A DNA stretch of 64,000 nucleotides. It comes from Peteryoungia ipomoeae. GTDB lineage: Bacteria; Pseudomonadota; Alphaproteobacteria; Rhizobiales; Rhizobiaceae. How positions within the stretch are numbered: position 1 is the stretch's first letter; every line of letters starts with the position of its first letter. Of the stretch, positions 28,874 through 38,143 are shown piece by piece. Location: the NCBI RefSeq assembly GCF_004912165.1, contig NZ_STGV01000001.1, positions 124,001 to 188,000 of the forward strand, written 5' to 3'. The notes beneath the pieces were generated by a model. That model worked only from the letters and a program-made list of their open reading frames with translations, was not told the origin of the DNA and did not search any database. The translations under genes were made by a program, and so were the position numbers.

Positions 28874-29800
28874 ATGGAATGGAGAGGCCGTCGGCAATCC
28901 AACAATATTGAAGATCGACGCGGTCAATCGCGGGGTGGCGGTTTTGGCGGCAGTCCCTTTGGGAGGCCAGGGATCAGAATTCCGATGGGCGGTCGACGTG
29001 GCGGCGGTTTGAGCATCGGGACCATCATCTTTCTCGTCGTCATCTATTTTGTCCTCAAGGCCATGGGCATCGACATGCTGCAGGTGCTCGGTAAGGGCAA
29101 TGTCGCCGGCGGCGGCTCGGGCTACGAACAACAAGTCGGCACGCGTCCTGGGACGCCGTCTAATGACGACACCACGGCATTCGTTCGGACTGTTCTGGCC
29201 GAGACAGAGTCCACGTGGAATGCGATCTTCTCACAATCTGGAGAAACTTATCAGGAGCCGGTCCTGGTTCTTTTCAGCGGTGGCGTGAGCTCCGCCTGCG
29301 GACAGGCCTCGTCTGCAAGTGGTCCCTTCTACTGCCCGGCTGATCGCAAGGTTTATCTCGACACCAATTTCTTCCGCGAGCTCGAGCAGAAGTTCGATGC
29401 GGCAGGCGATTTTGCCCAGGCCTATGTGATTGCCCATGAAGTCGGGCATCACGTGCAGAACCTCACCGGCGTGCTGCCGGAATTCAATCGACAGCGCCAG
29501 TCGATGGGGCAACGCGAAGCCAATCAGATGTCGGTTCGGGTCGAGCTGCAGGCGGATTGCTACGCCGGGATCTGGGCGAAATCCGTGGCCAATCGGAACA
29601 TTCTCTCCGACGGTGATCTCGAGGAGGCGCTGAATGCCGCTTCCCAGATTGGCGATGACACGCTGCAAAAGCGTAGCCAAGGCTATGTCGTGCCTGACGC
29701 CTTCAACCATGGCAGCTCGAAGCAGCGCATGACCTGGTTCAAGCGCGGCTATGACAGTGGTGATGTCGGCGCCTGCGACACGTTCTCGGGCGCGCTCTAA
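28874..29800 (+). CDS. YpfJ-family neutral zinc metallopeptidase
   Basis: A 308-residue protein with a Gly/Arg-rich N-terminus, one transmembrane helix at ~37-57 (LSIGTIIFLVVIYFVLKAMG) and a C-terminal putative metalloprotease domain. The zinc motif is AHEVGHHVQN (HExxH) near residue 190, and further E/D ligands follow in VELQADCYAGIW. Members resemble the Rhizobium/E. coli YpfJ proteins, whose substrates are unknown. The domain probably faces the periplasm. It is followed by a terminator that also sits in the leader of the MATE gene. Confidence 0.88.
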   Translation: MEWRGRRQSNNIEDRRGQSRGGGFGGSPFGRPGIRIPMGGRRGGGLSIGTIIFLVVIYFVLKAMGIDMLQVLGKGNVAGGGSGYEQQVGTRPGTPSNDDTTAFVRTVLAETESTWNAIFSQSGETYQEPVLVLFSGGVSSACGQASSASGPFYCPADRKVYLDTNFFRELEQKFDAAGDFAQAYVIAHEVGHHVQNLTGVLPEFNRQRQSMGQREANQMSVRVELQADCYAGIWAKSVANRNILSDGDLEEALNAASQIGDDTLQKRSQGYVVPDAFNHGSSKQRMTWFKRGYDSGDVGACDTFSGAL

Positions 29801-29883
29801 TCTATCACGCGTGCTGATCTGTCCACCAAACTATGTGGTGCATGGAATTCGCGCCTTGCCGCCCATGGCGCATTGACCTAATG

Positions 29884-29937
29884 CTTCCGGACATGCCGCT
29901 TTCCAGCCTTGCTGGGAGCGGTTTTTTCGTCCGGAAG
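29884..29937 (+). promoter_or_regulatory. Nested hairpins: terminator enclosed by a repeat that covers the MATE ribosome binding site
   Basis: An inner hairpin (CCGCT..CCAGC / GCTGG..AGCGG, 29896-29921) is followed by six T residues, a classic Rho-independent terminator. It is enclosed by a perfect nine-base inverted repeat, CTTCCGGAC (29884-29892) and GTCCGGAAG (29929-29937). The second arm contains GGAAG, the ribosome binding site of the MATE gene, so read-through RNA would hide the start signal. Confidence 0.6.
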
Positions 29938-29944
29938 ATCCGCC

Positions 29945-31345
29945 ATGAACACCGAAAGCCTAAACCAAGTCGAACGTCACACTCCCGGCAGCTGGATGCA
30001 CCATATCCGCGCGACATTGTCGCTTGGAATTCCCTTGATCGGGGCGCAGCTGGCGCAGCTCGGCATCCATACCACCGATGTCCTGATCGTCGGGCAGCTC
30101 GGGGCCGTGTCGCTGGCCGCCATGGTGCTTGCGGGGCAGTTCTTCTTCACCATCTTCGTTTTCGGCTCAGGCTTTTCCATCGCTGTCATGCCGATGGTCG
30201 CACAGGCCTATGGGCGCGGCGAGGTGGTGTCGGTCCGCCGCTCGATCCGCATGGGTATGTGGGTCGCCATTCTCTATGTGCTGGTGACTGCGCCGCTGTT
30301 CTACTTTGCCGAAGAGATCCTGCTGGCGCTCGGTCAAAAGCCGGAGGTTGCGGCACTCGCAGCAAGTTATATTCAGATCGTCCAATTCGGACTCTTGCCC
30401 GCTTTGCTTTTTGCTGTCCTGCGCGCGCTGGTCAGCGCCTCCGGGCGGGCGCGGATCGTGCTCTGGATCACGGTTGGCATTCTGGTGTTGAACGCCATCT
30501 TGGCCTATGCCCTCGTTCTCGGCCACTTTGGCTTTCCCAAACTTGGCATGATGGGTGCCGCACTTGTTGCGGTTCTCGTGCAGTGGGTGAGCTTCATCGC
30601 CATGGTGACGTATCTGCAGATGCAGGACGAGACCCGCCGCTACGAGTTGTTCGTGCGTTTTTGGCGTCCGGATTGGCAGGCGTTTCGCGAGGTCGTCGTG
30701 CTCGGCCTGCCGATCAGCGTCACTGTTTTGGCCGAAGTCAGCCTGTTCAGTGCGGCCTCGCTTTTGATGGGGCGCATCGGCACAATCGAGCTTGCGGCGC
30801 ATGGGATCGCGCTTCAGCTCGCCTCGATTGCCTTCATGATCCCGCTTGGGCTTTCGCAGGCCGCGACCGTCAGGGTAGGGCTTGCGCATGGGCGGGGCAA
30901 CTACCCCGAGCTCGTGCGGGCGGCGATCACCGTGACGACAATCGCCTGCATTCTGTCGCTCACCGGCAGCATACTCTTTCTGCTTGCCTCGGGCCCCTTG
31001 TCCGGCGCCTTTCTCAACGAGGCAACACCATCGGCGCCCGAGGTTCTCGCCTATGCGGGGCCGCTGGTCATGGTCGCCGGGGTGTTTCAGCTGGTGGATG
31101 GCTTGCAGGCCATTGCGGCGGGTCTTCTGCGCGGCCTGAAGGACGCGCGCGTGCCGATGTTCATCGCGCTGACCGCCTATTGGCCCATCGGCTTTTTTGT
31201 CGCCTGGCTGATGGCTTTCCCCTTGGGGGTGGGCGGGATCGGCATCTGGTTCGGTTTTTCGATCGGCCTTGCAAGTGCAGCCGTCATGCTGTGCCTGCGC
31301 TTCTACCTCAAAGTCCGTCAGGAAATGAAAACGGCCCGAATCTGA
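29945..31345 (+). CDS. MATE-family multidrug/metabolite exporter (NorM-like)
   Basis: A 466-residue inner-membrane exporter with twelve hydrophobic helices in two matching halves. IPLIGAQLAQLGIHTTDVLIVGQLG at the start of the first half (shown in parts: GIPLIGAQLA, TTDVLIVGQLG) and LGLPISVTVLAEVSLF at the start of the second are the usual MATE openings. Such proteins exchange cations or drugs for Na+ or H+. The ATG at 29945 has GGAAG seven bases upstream, but this site is part of an inverted repeat that can mask it. Convergent with carA. The substrate is unknown. Confidence 0.9.
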   Translation: MNTESLNQVERHTPGSWMHHIRATLSLGIPLIGAQLAQLGIHTTDVLIVGQLGAVSLAAMVLAGQFFFTIFVFGSGFSIAVMPMVAQAYGRGEVVSVRRSIRMGMWVAILYVLVTAPLFYFAEEILLALGQKPEVAALAASYIQIVQFGLLPALLFAVLRALVSASGRARIVLWITVGILVLNAILAYALVLGHFGFPKLGMMGAALVAVLVQWVSFIAMVTYLQMQDETRRYELFVRFWRPDWQAFREVVVLGLPISVTVLAEVSLFSAASLLMGRIGTIELAAHGIALQLASIAFMIPLGLSQAATVRVGLAHGRGNYPELVRAAITVTTIACILSLTGSILFLLASGPLSGAFLNEATPSAPEVLAYAGPLVMVAGVFQLVDGLQAIAAGLLRGLKDARVPMFIALTAYWPIGFFVAWLMAFPLGVGGIGIWFGFSIGLASAAVMLCLRFYLKVRQEMKTARI

Positions 31346-31354
31346 TCCGGGCCG
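31332..31354. terminator. Hairpin between the MATE gene and carA
   Basis: cggcccg / cgggccg forms a seven-bp stem spanning the MATE stop codon, 28 bases before the carA stop on the other strand. It probably terminates carA (T-rich ttttcattt follows on the minus strand). Confidence 0.55.
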
Positions 31355-31381
31355 CTCAATCTCAACAGTCCCTGGCCGGGC

Positions 31382-32587
31382 TCAACGCTCGGCGAGTGCC
31401 GGCTCGCCCTTCGTCTCGCGCACCATGTTGATGAAGCGGCGGAACAGGTAGTGGCTGTCCTGCGGGCCGGGCGACGCTTCCGGGTGATGCTGCACGGAGA
31501 AGACCGGCTTGCCCTTGAGGCGGAGGCCGCAATTCGTGCCGTCGAAGAGAGAAACATGTGTTTCTTCAACGTTTTGCGGCAGCGATTTCGAGTCGACAGC
31601 AAAGCCGTGGTTCATCGATACGATTTCCACCTTGCCGGTCGTGTGGTCCTTGACCGGATGGTTGGCGCCGTGATGTCCCTGGTGCATTTTCTCGGTCTTG
31701 CCGCCAAGCGCGAGGCCCAGCATCTGGTGGCCGAGGCAGATGCCGAACAGCGGCTTGTCGGTATCGACCAGCGCCTGAATGACCGGGACCGCGTATGTCC
31801 CTGTTGCTGCCGGGTCGCCCGGACCGTTGGACAGGAAAACGCCGTCCGGGTTCAGGGCGAGAATATCTTCTGCAGATGTGGAGGCCGGAACGACGGTCAC
31901 CTTGCAATCGAGGCCGGCAAAGAGGCGGAGGATGTTGCGCTTCACGCCGAAATCGACGCAGACGATGTGATACTTCGCCTCGTCTGACCCAAGCGTGGTG
32001 TGGCCGTCTGTCCAGTTCCAGTCCTTTTCAGACCAGGTGGACGACTGGCCAGACGTTGCGACCTTGGCGAGGTCAAGGTTTTCAAGGCCGCTCCAGGCTT
32101 TCGCCTCGGCCTTCAGGGCCTCAATGTCGAACACGCCGTTCGGGTCATGGGCGATGACGGCGTTGGGCGCGCCATGCTCGCGGATCCAGGCTGTCAGCGC
32201 GCGGGTATCGACCCCGGACAGGCCGATGACGCCACGCGCTTTCAGCCAGGCGTCGAGATGGGAAGCCGCACGATAGTTCGAGGGGTCGGTGATGTCGGCC
32301 TTGAAGATCGTGCCGACCGCGCCATGGCGGGCAGCCGGCGTCAGGTCTTCGATGTCTTCGTCGTTCGTGCCGACATTGCCGATATGTGGGAAGGTGAAGG
32401 TGACGATCTGGCCGAGATAGGAGGGATCGGTAAGAATTTCCTCGTATCCTGTCAGTGCCGTGTTGAAACAGACTTCTGCCTGAACCTTGCCTGTGGCGCC
32501 GATACCGTGCCCTTCAATGACAGTGCCGTCGGCAAGAACGAGGACAGCAGTCGGCTTGCGGGTCGTCCAGGGATTGGTCGCGGTCAT
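31382..32587 (-). CDS. carA: Carbamoyl-phosphate synthase small subunit (glutaminase)
   Basis: A 401-residue subunit that releases ammonia from glutamine and channels it to CarB. The N-terminal CarA-specific domain (LVLADGTVIEGHGIGATG) is followed by a class I glutamine amidotransferase domain with the nucleophile in LFGICLGHQMLGLALGG near residue 290 and the His-Glu pair in QHHPEASPGPQDS near 377. The ATG at 32587 has AAGGAA upstream. Unlike in enterobacteria, carA and carB are not adjacent, being about 8 kb apart on the same strand; each has its own leader. A good promoter lies about 130-155 bases upstream. Confidence 0.96.
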   Translation of the reverse strand: MTATNPWTTRKPTAVLVLADGTVIEGHGIGATGKVQAEVCFNTALTGYEEILTDPSYLGQIVTFTFPHIGNVGTNDEDIEDLTPAARHGAVGTIFKADITDPSNYRAASHLDAWLKARGVIGLSGVDTRALTAWIREHGAPNAVIAHDPNGVFDIEALKAEAKAWSGLENLDLAKVATSGQSSTWSEKDWNWTDGHTTLGSDEAKYHIVCVDFGVKRNILRLFAGLDCKVTVVPASTSAEDILALNPDGVFLSNGPGDPAATGTYAVPVIQALVDTDKPLFGICLGHQMLGLALGGKTEKMHQGHHGANHPVKDHTTGKVEIVSMNHGFAVDSKSLPQNVEETHVSLFDGTNCGLRLKGKPVFSVQHHPEASPGPQDSHYLFRRFINMVRETKGEPALAER

Positions 32588-32715
32588 GGTCGTTCCTTGT
32601 TTGCCCGCAGGACCGCCCTTGTCATGACGGTACGGCAGGGCCATCTGTGTTGCAGTTCGGGTCGCGCGGAATGGCGCGGCTCAGCCCTGATGACAATTTT
32701 CGTGCAGGTGCGGAG

Positions 32716-32743
32716 CAATAGACCTATCGAAGGACAAGGTCAA
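32716..32743 (-). promoter_or_regulatory. Putative carA promoter
   Basis: TTGACC (32743-32738) and CTATTG (32721-32716) on the minus strand with 16-base spacing, giving a leader of roughly 120 nt. The 311-base gap between carA and yqeY holds this promoter and presumably the yqeY promoter; I see no gene in it. Confidence 0.45.
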
Positions 32744-32898
32744 TTCATCAGTCCTTGTGACGTGATGTTTGTTGCACGGCTTTTCAACGGTCTGCGCAAT
32801 TTGTTTGCACTGCGAAATGTCTATGGCTATGAAACCCACTCGAAAGAACCCTTAAACATCCTTGCAATCCCGGCAGGAGATGTTCTGCGGAGAGACAC

Positions 32899-33351
32899 AT
32901 GTTACGCGATACGCTCGCCAATACGCTCAAAGATTCGCTGAAAGCCAAGGATGTCCGTCGGACCTCGACGGTTCGGCTCATTCAGGCTGCGATCAAGGAT
33001 CGTGATATCGCCAATCGCGGCAATGGCAAGGATGCCGTCAGCGACGACGAAATCATGCAGATCCTCATGAAGATGATCAAGCAGCGCGAGGATTCAGCGC
33101 GCATCTATATGGAAAACCAACGCCCCGAGCTTGCACAGCAGGAGCTTGAGGAAATCGAGATCATCCGCTCTTTCATGCCCGAGCAGCTTTCGGAAGACAA
33201 GGTGCGCGAACTTTGCGCTGCCGTCATCTCCGAAACCGGGGCTCAAGGCCTGCGCGACATGGGCAAATGCATCAACGCTCTGAAGGAGCGCTATCCCGGA
33301 CAGATGGATTTCGGCAAGGCTTCCGGCCTGGTCAAAGACCTCTTGAAATAA
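32899..33351 (+). CDS. GatB/YqeY domain protein
   Basis: A 150-residue protein made only of the YqeY fold, the tRNA-binding tail domain of GatB. Typical marks are MLRDTLANTLKDSLKAKD at the start, KMIKQREDSARIYMENQRPE in the middle, and the C-terminal three-helix part with GLRDMGKCINALKERYPGQM. Free-standing YqeY proteins have no firm function; a role in tRNA or translation is guessed. It precedes dnaG and rpoD, an arrangement common in proteobacteria, but a strong terminator separates it from dnaG. Confidence 0.9.
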   Translation: MLRDTLANTLKDSLKAKDVRRTSTVRLIQAAIKDRDIANRGNGKDAVSDDEIMQILMKMIKQREDSARIYMENQRPELAQQELEEIEIIRSFMPEQLSEDKVRELCAAVISETGAQGLRDMGKCINALKERYPGQMDFGKASGLVKDLLK

Positions 33352-33377
33352 GGCCTGCGCCGTTCAAGGCTTGTGCG

Positions 33378-33406
33378 ACGCCGCCTTCGGGCGGCGTTTG
33401 CTTTTT
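33378..33406 (+). terminator. Terminator between yqeY and dnaG
   Basis: A perfect eight-bp GC stem with a TTCG tetraloop (acgccgcc-ttcg-ggcggcgt) is followed by ttgcttttt. This is a textbook Rho-independent terminator, so dnaG should have its own promoter in the next ~115 bases. Confidence 0.85.
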
Positions 33407-33519
33407 GTGCTGGTACGATCGATGCCGGTTGGCTTGTGAATAACGGGTATGGCGCGCGAAACCCTTGGCGCATGCCGCCAGTCGCGCCTATATGGAAGCC
33501 TAGCTTCCCAGGAACACAG

Positions 33520-35529
33520 ATGCGCTTTTCCAGTGACTTTCTCGATGAGATCCGTGACCGCGTGCCGATTTCGGCCGTGGTGGGCCGGCGTGTCACCTGG
33601 GATCGCAAGAAAACCAATGTCTCACGCCAGGATTACTGGGCCTGCTGCCCGTTTCATGGCGAAAAGAGCCCGAGCTTTCACTGTGAGGACCGCAAAGGTC
33701 GCTACCATTGTTTTGGCTGCGGGGTCTCTGGCGATCATTTTCGCTTTCTGACAGATCTTGAGGGCTTGAGCTTCGTCGAGGCGGTCCAGCAGGTCGCGGA
33801 TATGGCCGGCATTTCCATGCCGCAGCCTGATCCGCAGGCCGAGCGGCGCGAGCGCGAGCGCACGACGCTGCAGGACGTCATGGAAATGGCGACGCAGTTC
33901 TTTCAGGATCAGTTGCAAACGGCGAGTGGTGCGCGGGCGAGAGCCTATCTGCGGGAGCGTGGCCTGACCGGCCGCACGATCGAAACCTTTCGGCTGGGAT
34001 ATGCACCGGAGAGCCGCAATGCACTCAAGGAGTATCTGGCCGGCAAGGGCGTGCCGAAAGAGCAGATCGAGGCCTGCGGGCTTGTCGTCCATGGCCCGGA
34101 CATTCCTGTTTCCTACGACCGGTTCCGTGATCGCATCATGTTCCCCATCCTGTCTTCGCGCGACAAGGTGATCGCCTTCGGCGGTCGTGCCATGGCAGCG
34201 GATGCGATGGCGAAGTATCTCAACTCCAACGAAACGGAACTCTTTCACAAGGGCAATGTGCTCTACAATTTCTCCCGAGCGCGTCGCGCTTTGCAGGGGG
34301 CGGGTGGAGCCGACACGCTGATTGCTGTTGAAGGCTATATGGATGTGATCGCGCTGTATCAGGCGGGCATCGAGAATGCGGTCGCGCCGCTTGGGACGGC
34401 GCTTACCGAAAACCAGCTGCAGCTGATGTGGAAGACGACGCCCGTGCCGGTCCTTTGCTTCGATGGCGATGGGGCAGGGCAGCGCGCGGCGTTTCGGGCT
34501 GTGGAGCTTGCGCTGCCGCATATCAAGCCTGGGCAATCCTTGCGCTTTGCCATGTTGCCGGATGGCAAGGACCCGGACGATCTGGTCAAGCATGATGGGC
34601 GTCAGCCCTTTGACCGCGTGATGGCCGAGGCAAAGCCGCTTGCCGAGATGGTGTGGATCCGCGAAGTCTCCTCGGCTTCGATCGATACGCCTGAAAAGCG
34701 CGCCGAGATCGAGGCGCGGCTGAAGCAGGTGGTGCAGGTGATCGCGGACGAGAATGTGCGCCGCCATTACCAACAGGACATCCGCGATCGTCTCTACGCC
34801 CTGTTTCAGGGAGCGCAGCCCGGGAGAGGGGAACGAGGCGGCTATAAGGGCGGGGCGAGCGGTGGTGGCAAGGCAACCGTCGGCGGTCGTTTCGGCGGTG
34901 GCGGCAGGCCGCCGGGTCCGATTGCGGCCAGCCGGGGCGCTGTGTCCGACAGGCTCGCGAGGTCCGGGCTGGTGCGTGGCCGCCAGGAGCAGCCAACCCT
35001 GCGCGAAAGCGTGCTGGCGCTGACCATCGTCAATCATCCGCAGTTGCTTGAGCAGGAATATGACGAGATCGCTGCGATCGACTACGACAATGCCGGATTG
35101 CAAAGGCTGTGGTCTTCGCTTCTGACTGCTGTTGCGGAACTTGGTTCGGCGCTTAGCCGCGAACAGCTCATTGCGCGCCTCGACAGCCTCGGCCACGGCG
35201 AAATCCTGCGGGCGCTCGATCAGCAGATCCGCAATGCCAGGCTTTGGATCGCCACCGAAATTGCAGCGCCTGAAGATGCGCGAGAGGCCTATCGTCAGGC
35301 GCTGTCGCTCTACAAGGGCGCGCGTGCGCTCAAGCGTCAGCGCATGGAGTTGGAGCGCGAAGTGGCAGAGGCGACGGAAGCGGATGATGGCGAGCGCATC
35401 GAGCAGTTGATCAACGCATTGCACGAGGTTCAGCTGGAGGTGGTTCGCATGGAAAACCAGGAAGCGATCATCGATGGTTTCGGCGTGATGTCCGGGCGGG
35501 TGCGGGGGCCAGCCACGGGCGCGCATTGA
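33520..35529 (+). CDS. dnaG: DNA primase
   Basis: A 669-residue primase that makes RNA primers at the replication fork. The N-terminal CHC2 zinc finger is complete (CCPFHGEKSPSFHC, then YHCFGCGVSGDHF, residues ~38-70). The TOPRIM catalytic domain shows AVEGYMDVIALYQAG near residue 275 and FDGDGAGQRAA near 320, with the acidic metal ligands. A Gly/Arg-rich linker (GGYKGGASGGGKATVGGRF) at ~440-480 leads to the C-terminal helicase-binding domain. The ATG at 33520 after AGGAA gives the family N-terminus MRFSSDFLDEIRDRV; an upstream start would add 49 unrelated residues. rpoD follows after 397 bases. Confidence 0.96.
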   Translation: MRFSSDFLDEIRDRVPISAVVGRRVTWDRKKTNVSRQDYWACCPFHGEKSPSFHCEDRKGRYHCFGCGVSGDHFRFLTDLEGLSFVEAVQQVADMAGISMPQPDPQAERRERERTTLQDVMEMATQFFQDQLQTASGARARAYLRERGLTGRTIETFRLGYAPESRNALKEYLAGKGVPKEQIEACGLVVHGPDIPVSYDRFRDRIMFPILSSRDKVIAFGGRAMAADAMAKYLNSNETELFHKGNVLYNFSRARRALQGAGGADTLIAVEGYMDVIALYQAGIENAVAPLGTALTENQLQLMWKTTPVPVLCFDGDGAGQRAAFRAVELALPHIKPGQSLRFAMLPDGKDPDDLVKHDGRQPFDRVMAEAKPLAEMVWIREVSSASIDTPEKRAEIEARLKQVVQVIADENVRRHYQQDIRDRLYALFQGAQPGRGERGGYKGGASGGGKATVGGRFGGGGRPPGPIAASRGAVSDRLARSGLVRGRQEQPTLRESVLALTIVNHPQLLEQEYDEIAAIDYDNAGLQRLWSSLLTAVAELGSALSREQLIARLDSLGHGEILRALDQQIRNARLWIATEIAAPEDAREAYRQALSLYKGARALKRQRMELEREVAEATEADDGERIEQLINALHEVQLEVVRMENQEAIIDGFGVMSGRVRGPATGAH

Positions 35530-35926
35530 GGTGACCGGGCGCGATTTGCAGCACAAGAGGCAGGTGCCCCTTGTCAGCGCGTCAGTTGTGCCTACATGAG
35601 CAGTGGCTGTTGGTGTAGGGTGAAGATCCAAGATTGTTGTTGATTTTCCATCTTTTCAAGCGGAAAAGCTTGACGCCAACAAAAAATGTGGGAATCACCA
35701 AATCGAGCGCGCAATGTCGAATTGGGTTCGGATCGATATCTGGTATGGTGGCCGGCCATGCGAACATTTTCACGTTCGTGGGCGCGGTCGCGTCATCCTT
35801 GGTTAAGCAGGAATTAAGCAACACTCCGTTAGGTCACTGAGAGCTATCCGCCGGGGCGATTGATCCGCCTTGCATTCGCCCGGCAGCATAGATCGTGAGC
35901 AGACGTCAGGGAAAGCGACAGAATAA
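35530..35926. other. Intergenic region before rpoD
   Basis: 397 bases without a convincing gene. They hold a small hairpin (CAAGC-ggaaaa-GCTTG near 35655) and promoter-like hexamers, for example TTGGGT with TATGGT spaced by 16 bases around 35724-35750. Rhizobial rpoD genes commonly have their own promoters here. A 68-codon open frame at 35634-35840 has no ribosome binding site or recognisable product. Confidence 0.4.
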
Positions 35927-37987
35927 ATGGCATCGAAAGTCAAAGAGAACGAAGAAGCTGACGGCGAACGCGACGGTGCAACCGACGGGCCGCTTCTCGA
36001 TCTTTCCGATGACGCGGTCAAAAAAATGATCAAGGCCGCCAAGAAGCGCGGCTATGTCACCATGGACGAGTTGAATTCGGTTCTGCCTTCGGAGGAAGTG
36101 ACCTCCGAGCAGATCGAAGACACCATGGCCATGCTGTCTGACATGGGCATCAACGTCATCGAAGACGAGGATGCCGAAGAAACGGCTGCCAGCGAAGACG
36201 ACAGCGACGACGAAGCCGAGAGCGAAGGCGGTGAGCTTGCGCCGACCGCCGGCACTGCCGTTGCCACTGCCAAGAAGAAAGAGCCGACGGATCGTACCGA
36301 CGACCCGGTGCGCATGTATCTGCGCGAAATGGGCTCCGTGGAACTTCTGTCGCGCGAAGGCGAAATCGCCATTGCCAAGCGCATTGAGGCCGGCCGCGAG
36401 ACGATGATTTCGGGCCTCTGCGAGAGCCCGCTGACCTTCCAGGCGCTGATCATCTGGCGCGACGAGCTGAACGAAGGCACGACCCTTCTGCGCGAGATCA
36501 TCGATCTCGAAACGACCTATTCCGGCCCGGAAGCCAAGGCTGCTCCGCAGTTTCAGTCTCCTGAAAAGATCGAGGCAGACCGCAAGGCTGCTGAAGAGAA
36601 GGAGCGGGAGCGCGCAAAGCGCCGTCCGCAGGCCTCGTCCGACGATGACGACATCACCGCGATTGGTGGTGAGGGTCTGCCTCCGGAAGAAGAGGAAGAG
36701 GACGAAGACGAATCGAACCTGTCTCTCGCCGCCATGGAAGCGGAACTCAGACCGCAGGTCATGGAGACCCTCGACGTCATCGCCGACACCTACAAGAAGC
36801 TGCGCAAGCTGCAGGACCAGCAGGTGGAGGCGCGTCTCGCCTGTGCCGGCACGCTGTCATCCGGCCAGGAGCGTCGCTACAAGGAGCTGAAGGATCAGCT
36901 GATCACGGCCGTCAAGTCGCTGTCGCTGAACCAGAACCGCATCGACAGCCTTGTCGAGCAGCTCTACGACATTTCCAAGCGCCTGATGCAGAACGAGGGT
37001 CGTCTGCTGCGTCTCGCCGAAAGCTATGGCGTCAAGCGCGACTCGTTCCTCGAGCAGTATTCCGGCACGGAACTCGACCCGAACTGGATGAAGTCGATCG
37101 CCAATCTTTCAGCCCGTGGCTGGAAGGATTTTGCGCGCGAAGAAAGCCAGACGATCCGCGACATTCGCGGCGAGATCCAGAACCTTGCGACCGAAACCGG
37201 GATTTCGATCACCGAATTCCGCCGCATCGTATCGATGGTGCAGAAGGGCGAGCGCGAAGCGCGCATCGCCAAGAAGGAAATGGTCGAGGCAAACCTGCGT
37301 CTCGTCATCTCGATCGCCAAGAAGTACACGAACCGCGGTCTGCAGTTCCTCGACCTCATTCAGGAAGGCAATATCGGCCTTATGAAGGCGGTCGACAAGT
37401 TCGAATACCGTCGCGGTTACAAGTTCTCGACCTATGCGACCTGGTGGATCCGTCAGGCGATCACCCGTTCGATCGCCGACCAGGCCCGCACGATCCGTAT
37501 TCCGGTGCACATGATCGAAACGATCAACAAGATCGTTCGTACATCGCGCCAGATGCTGCACGAGATCGGTCGCGAGCCGACACCGGAAGAACTGGCCGAG
37601 AAGCTCGCCATGCCGCTCGAAAAGGTCCGCAAGGTCCTGAAGATCGCCAAGGAGCCGATCTCGCTCGAAACACCTGTCGGTGACGAAGAGGATTCGCATC
37701 TCGGCGACTTCATCGAAGACAAGAACGCGCTTCTGCCGATCGACGCCGCCATCCAAGCGAACCTGCGCGAAACGACGACCCGCGTTCTCGCCTCGCTCAC
37801 CCCGCGTGAAGAGCGTGTTCTGCGCATGCGCTTCGGCATCGGCATGAACACCGACCATACGCTTGAAGAAGTCGGCCAGCAGTTCTCGGTCACCCGCGAA
37901 CGTATCCGCCAGATCGAGGCCAAGGCGCTGAGGAAGCTGAAGCATCCGAGCCGGTCGAGAAAACTCCGGTCGTTCCTGGATAGCTAA
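35927..37987 (+). CDS. rpoD: RNA polymerase primary sigma factor
   Basis: A 686-residue housekeeping sigma-70. Region 1.1 starts at ~15 ([22 protein letters not shown]); region 1.2 has [21 protein letters not shown]; a long acidic non-conserved region with E/D runs lies at ~210-270; region 2 contains [20 protein letters not shown]-like text (here [20 protein letters not shown]) and [20 protein letters not shown] for -10 recognition and melting; region 4.2 ([20 protein letters not shown]) binds the -35. The protein ends KLRSFLDS. The length fits alphaproteobacterial RpoD. It is followed by a strong terminator. Confidence 0.97.
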   Translation: MASKVKENEEADGERDGATDGPLLDLSDDAVKKMIKAAKKRGYVTMDELNSVLPSEEVTSEQIEDTMAMLSDMGINVIEDEDAEETAASEDDSDDEAESEGGELAPTAGTAVATAKKKEPTDRTDDPVRMYLREMGSVELLSREGEIAIAKRIEAGRETMISGLCESPLTFQALIIWRDELNEGTTLLREIIDLETTYSGPEAKAAPQFQSPEKIEADRKAAEEKERERAKRRPQASSDDDDITAIGGEGLPPEEEEEDEDESNLSLAAMEAELRPQVMETLDVIADTYKKLRKLQDQQVEARLACAGTLSSGQERRYKELKDQLITAVKSLSLNQNRIDSLVEQLYDISKRLMQNEGRLLRLAESYGVKRDSFLEQYSGTELDPNWMKSIANLSARGWKDFAREESQTIRDIRGEIQNLATETGISITEFRRIVSMVQKGEREARIAKKEMVEANLRLVISIAKKYTNRGLQFLDLIQEGNIGLMKAVDKFEYRRGYKFSTYATWWIRQAITRSIADQARTIRIPVHMIETINKIVRTSRQMLHEIGREPTPEELAEKLAMPLEKVRKVLKIAKEPISLETPVGDEEDSHLGDFIEDKNALLPIDAAIQANLRETTTRVLASLTPREERVLRMRFGIGMNTDHTLEEVGQQFSVTRERIRQIEAKALRKLKHPSRSRKLRSFLDS

Positions 37988-38013
37988 GGCGAACCGAAAT
38001 TTATGACTATCTG

Positions 38014-38052
38014 AAAACCCGGCAGGTGACATCCTGCCGGGTTTTCCTTTTG
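38014..38052 (+). terminator. rpoD terminator
   Basis: A perfect 13-bp stem (aaaacccggcagg / cctgccgggtttt) with a six-base loop and trailing T residues, 27 bases after the rpoD stop codon. Confidence 0.85.
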
Positions 38053-38143
38053 GGTGGGTTTTTGGTGGCCGGCGGTCGCAATCGAGCGTTTTTTACTGGA
38101 AGATCGGTCAAAGCCTCTCGATCCCGCCGGTATTCGCGCCTAC

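Noticed and set aside
29801-29944. Manganese (yybP-ykoY) or guanidine (ykkC) riboswitch before the MATE gene
   Set aside because: The conserved loops of these riboswitches are absent; the structure is a simple nested hairpin.
33622-35631. 669-codon open frame antisense to dnaG
   Set aside because: Shadow frame of a GC-rich gene; the primase motifs are all on the plus strand.
35634-35840. 68-codon open frame between dnaG and rpoD
   Set aside because: No ribosome binding site, no family resemblance, and it lies in the probable promoter region of rpoD.
36500-36720. Acidic repeats in rpoD as a possible frameshift or insertion
   Set aside because: A long acidic non-conserved region is normal for alphaproteobacterial primary sigma factors and the frame is intact.
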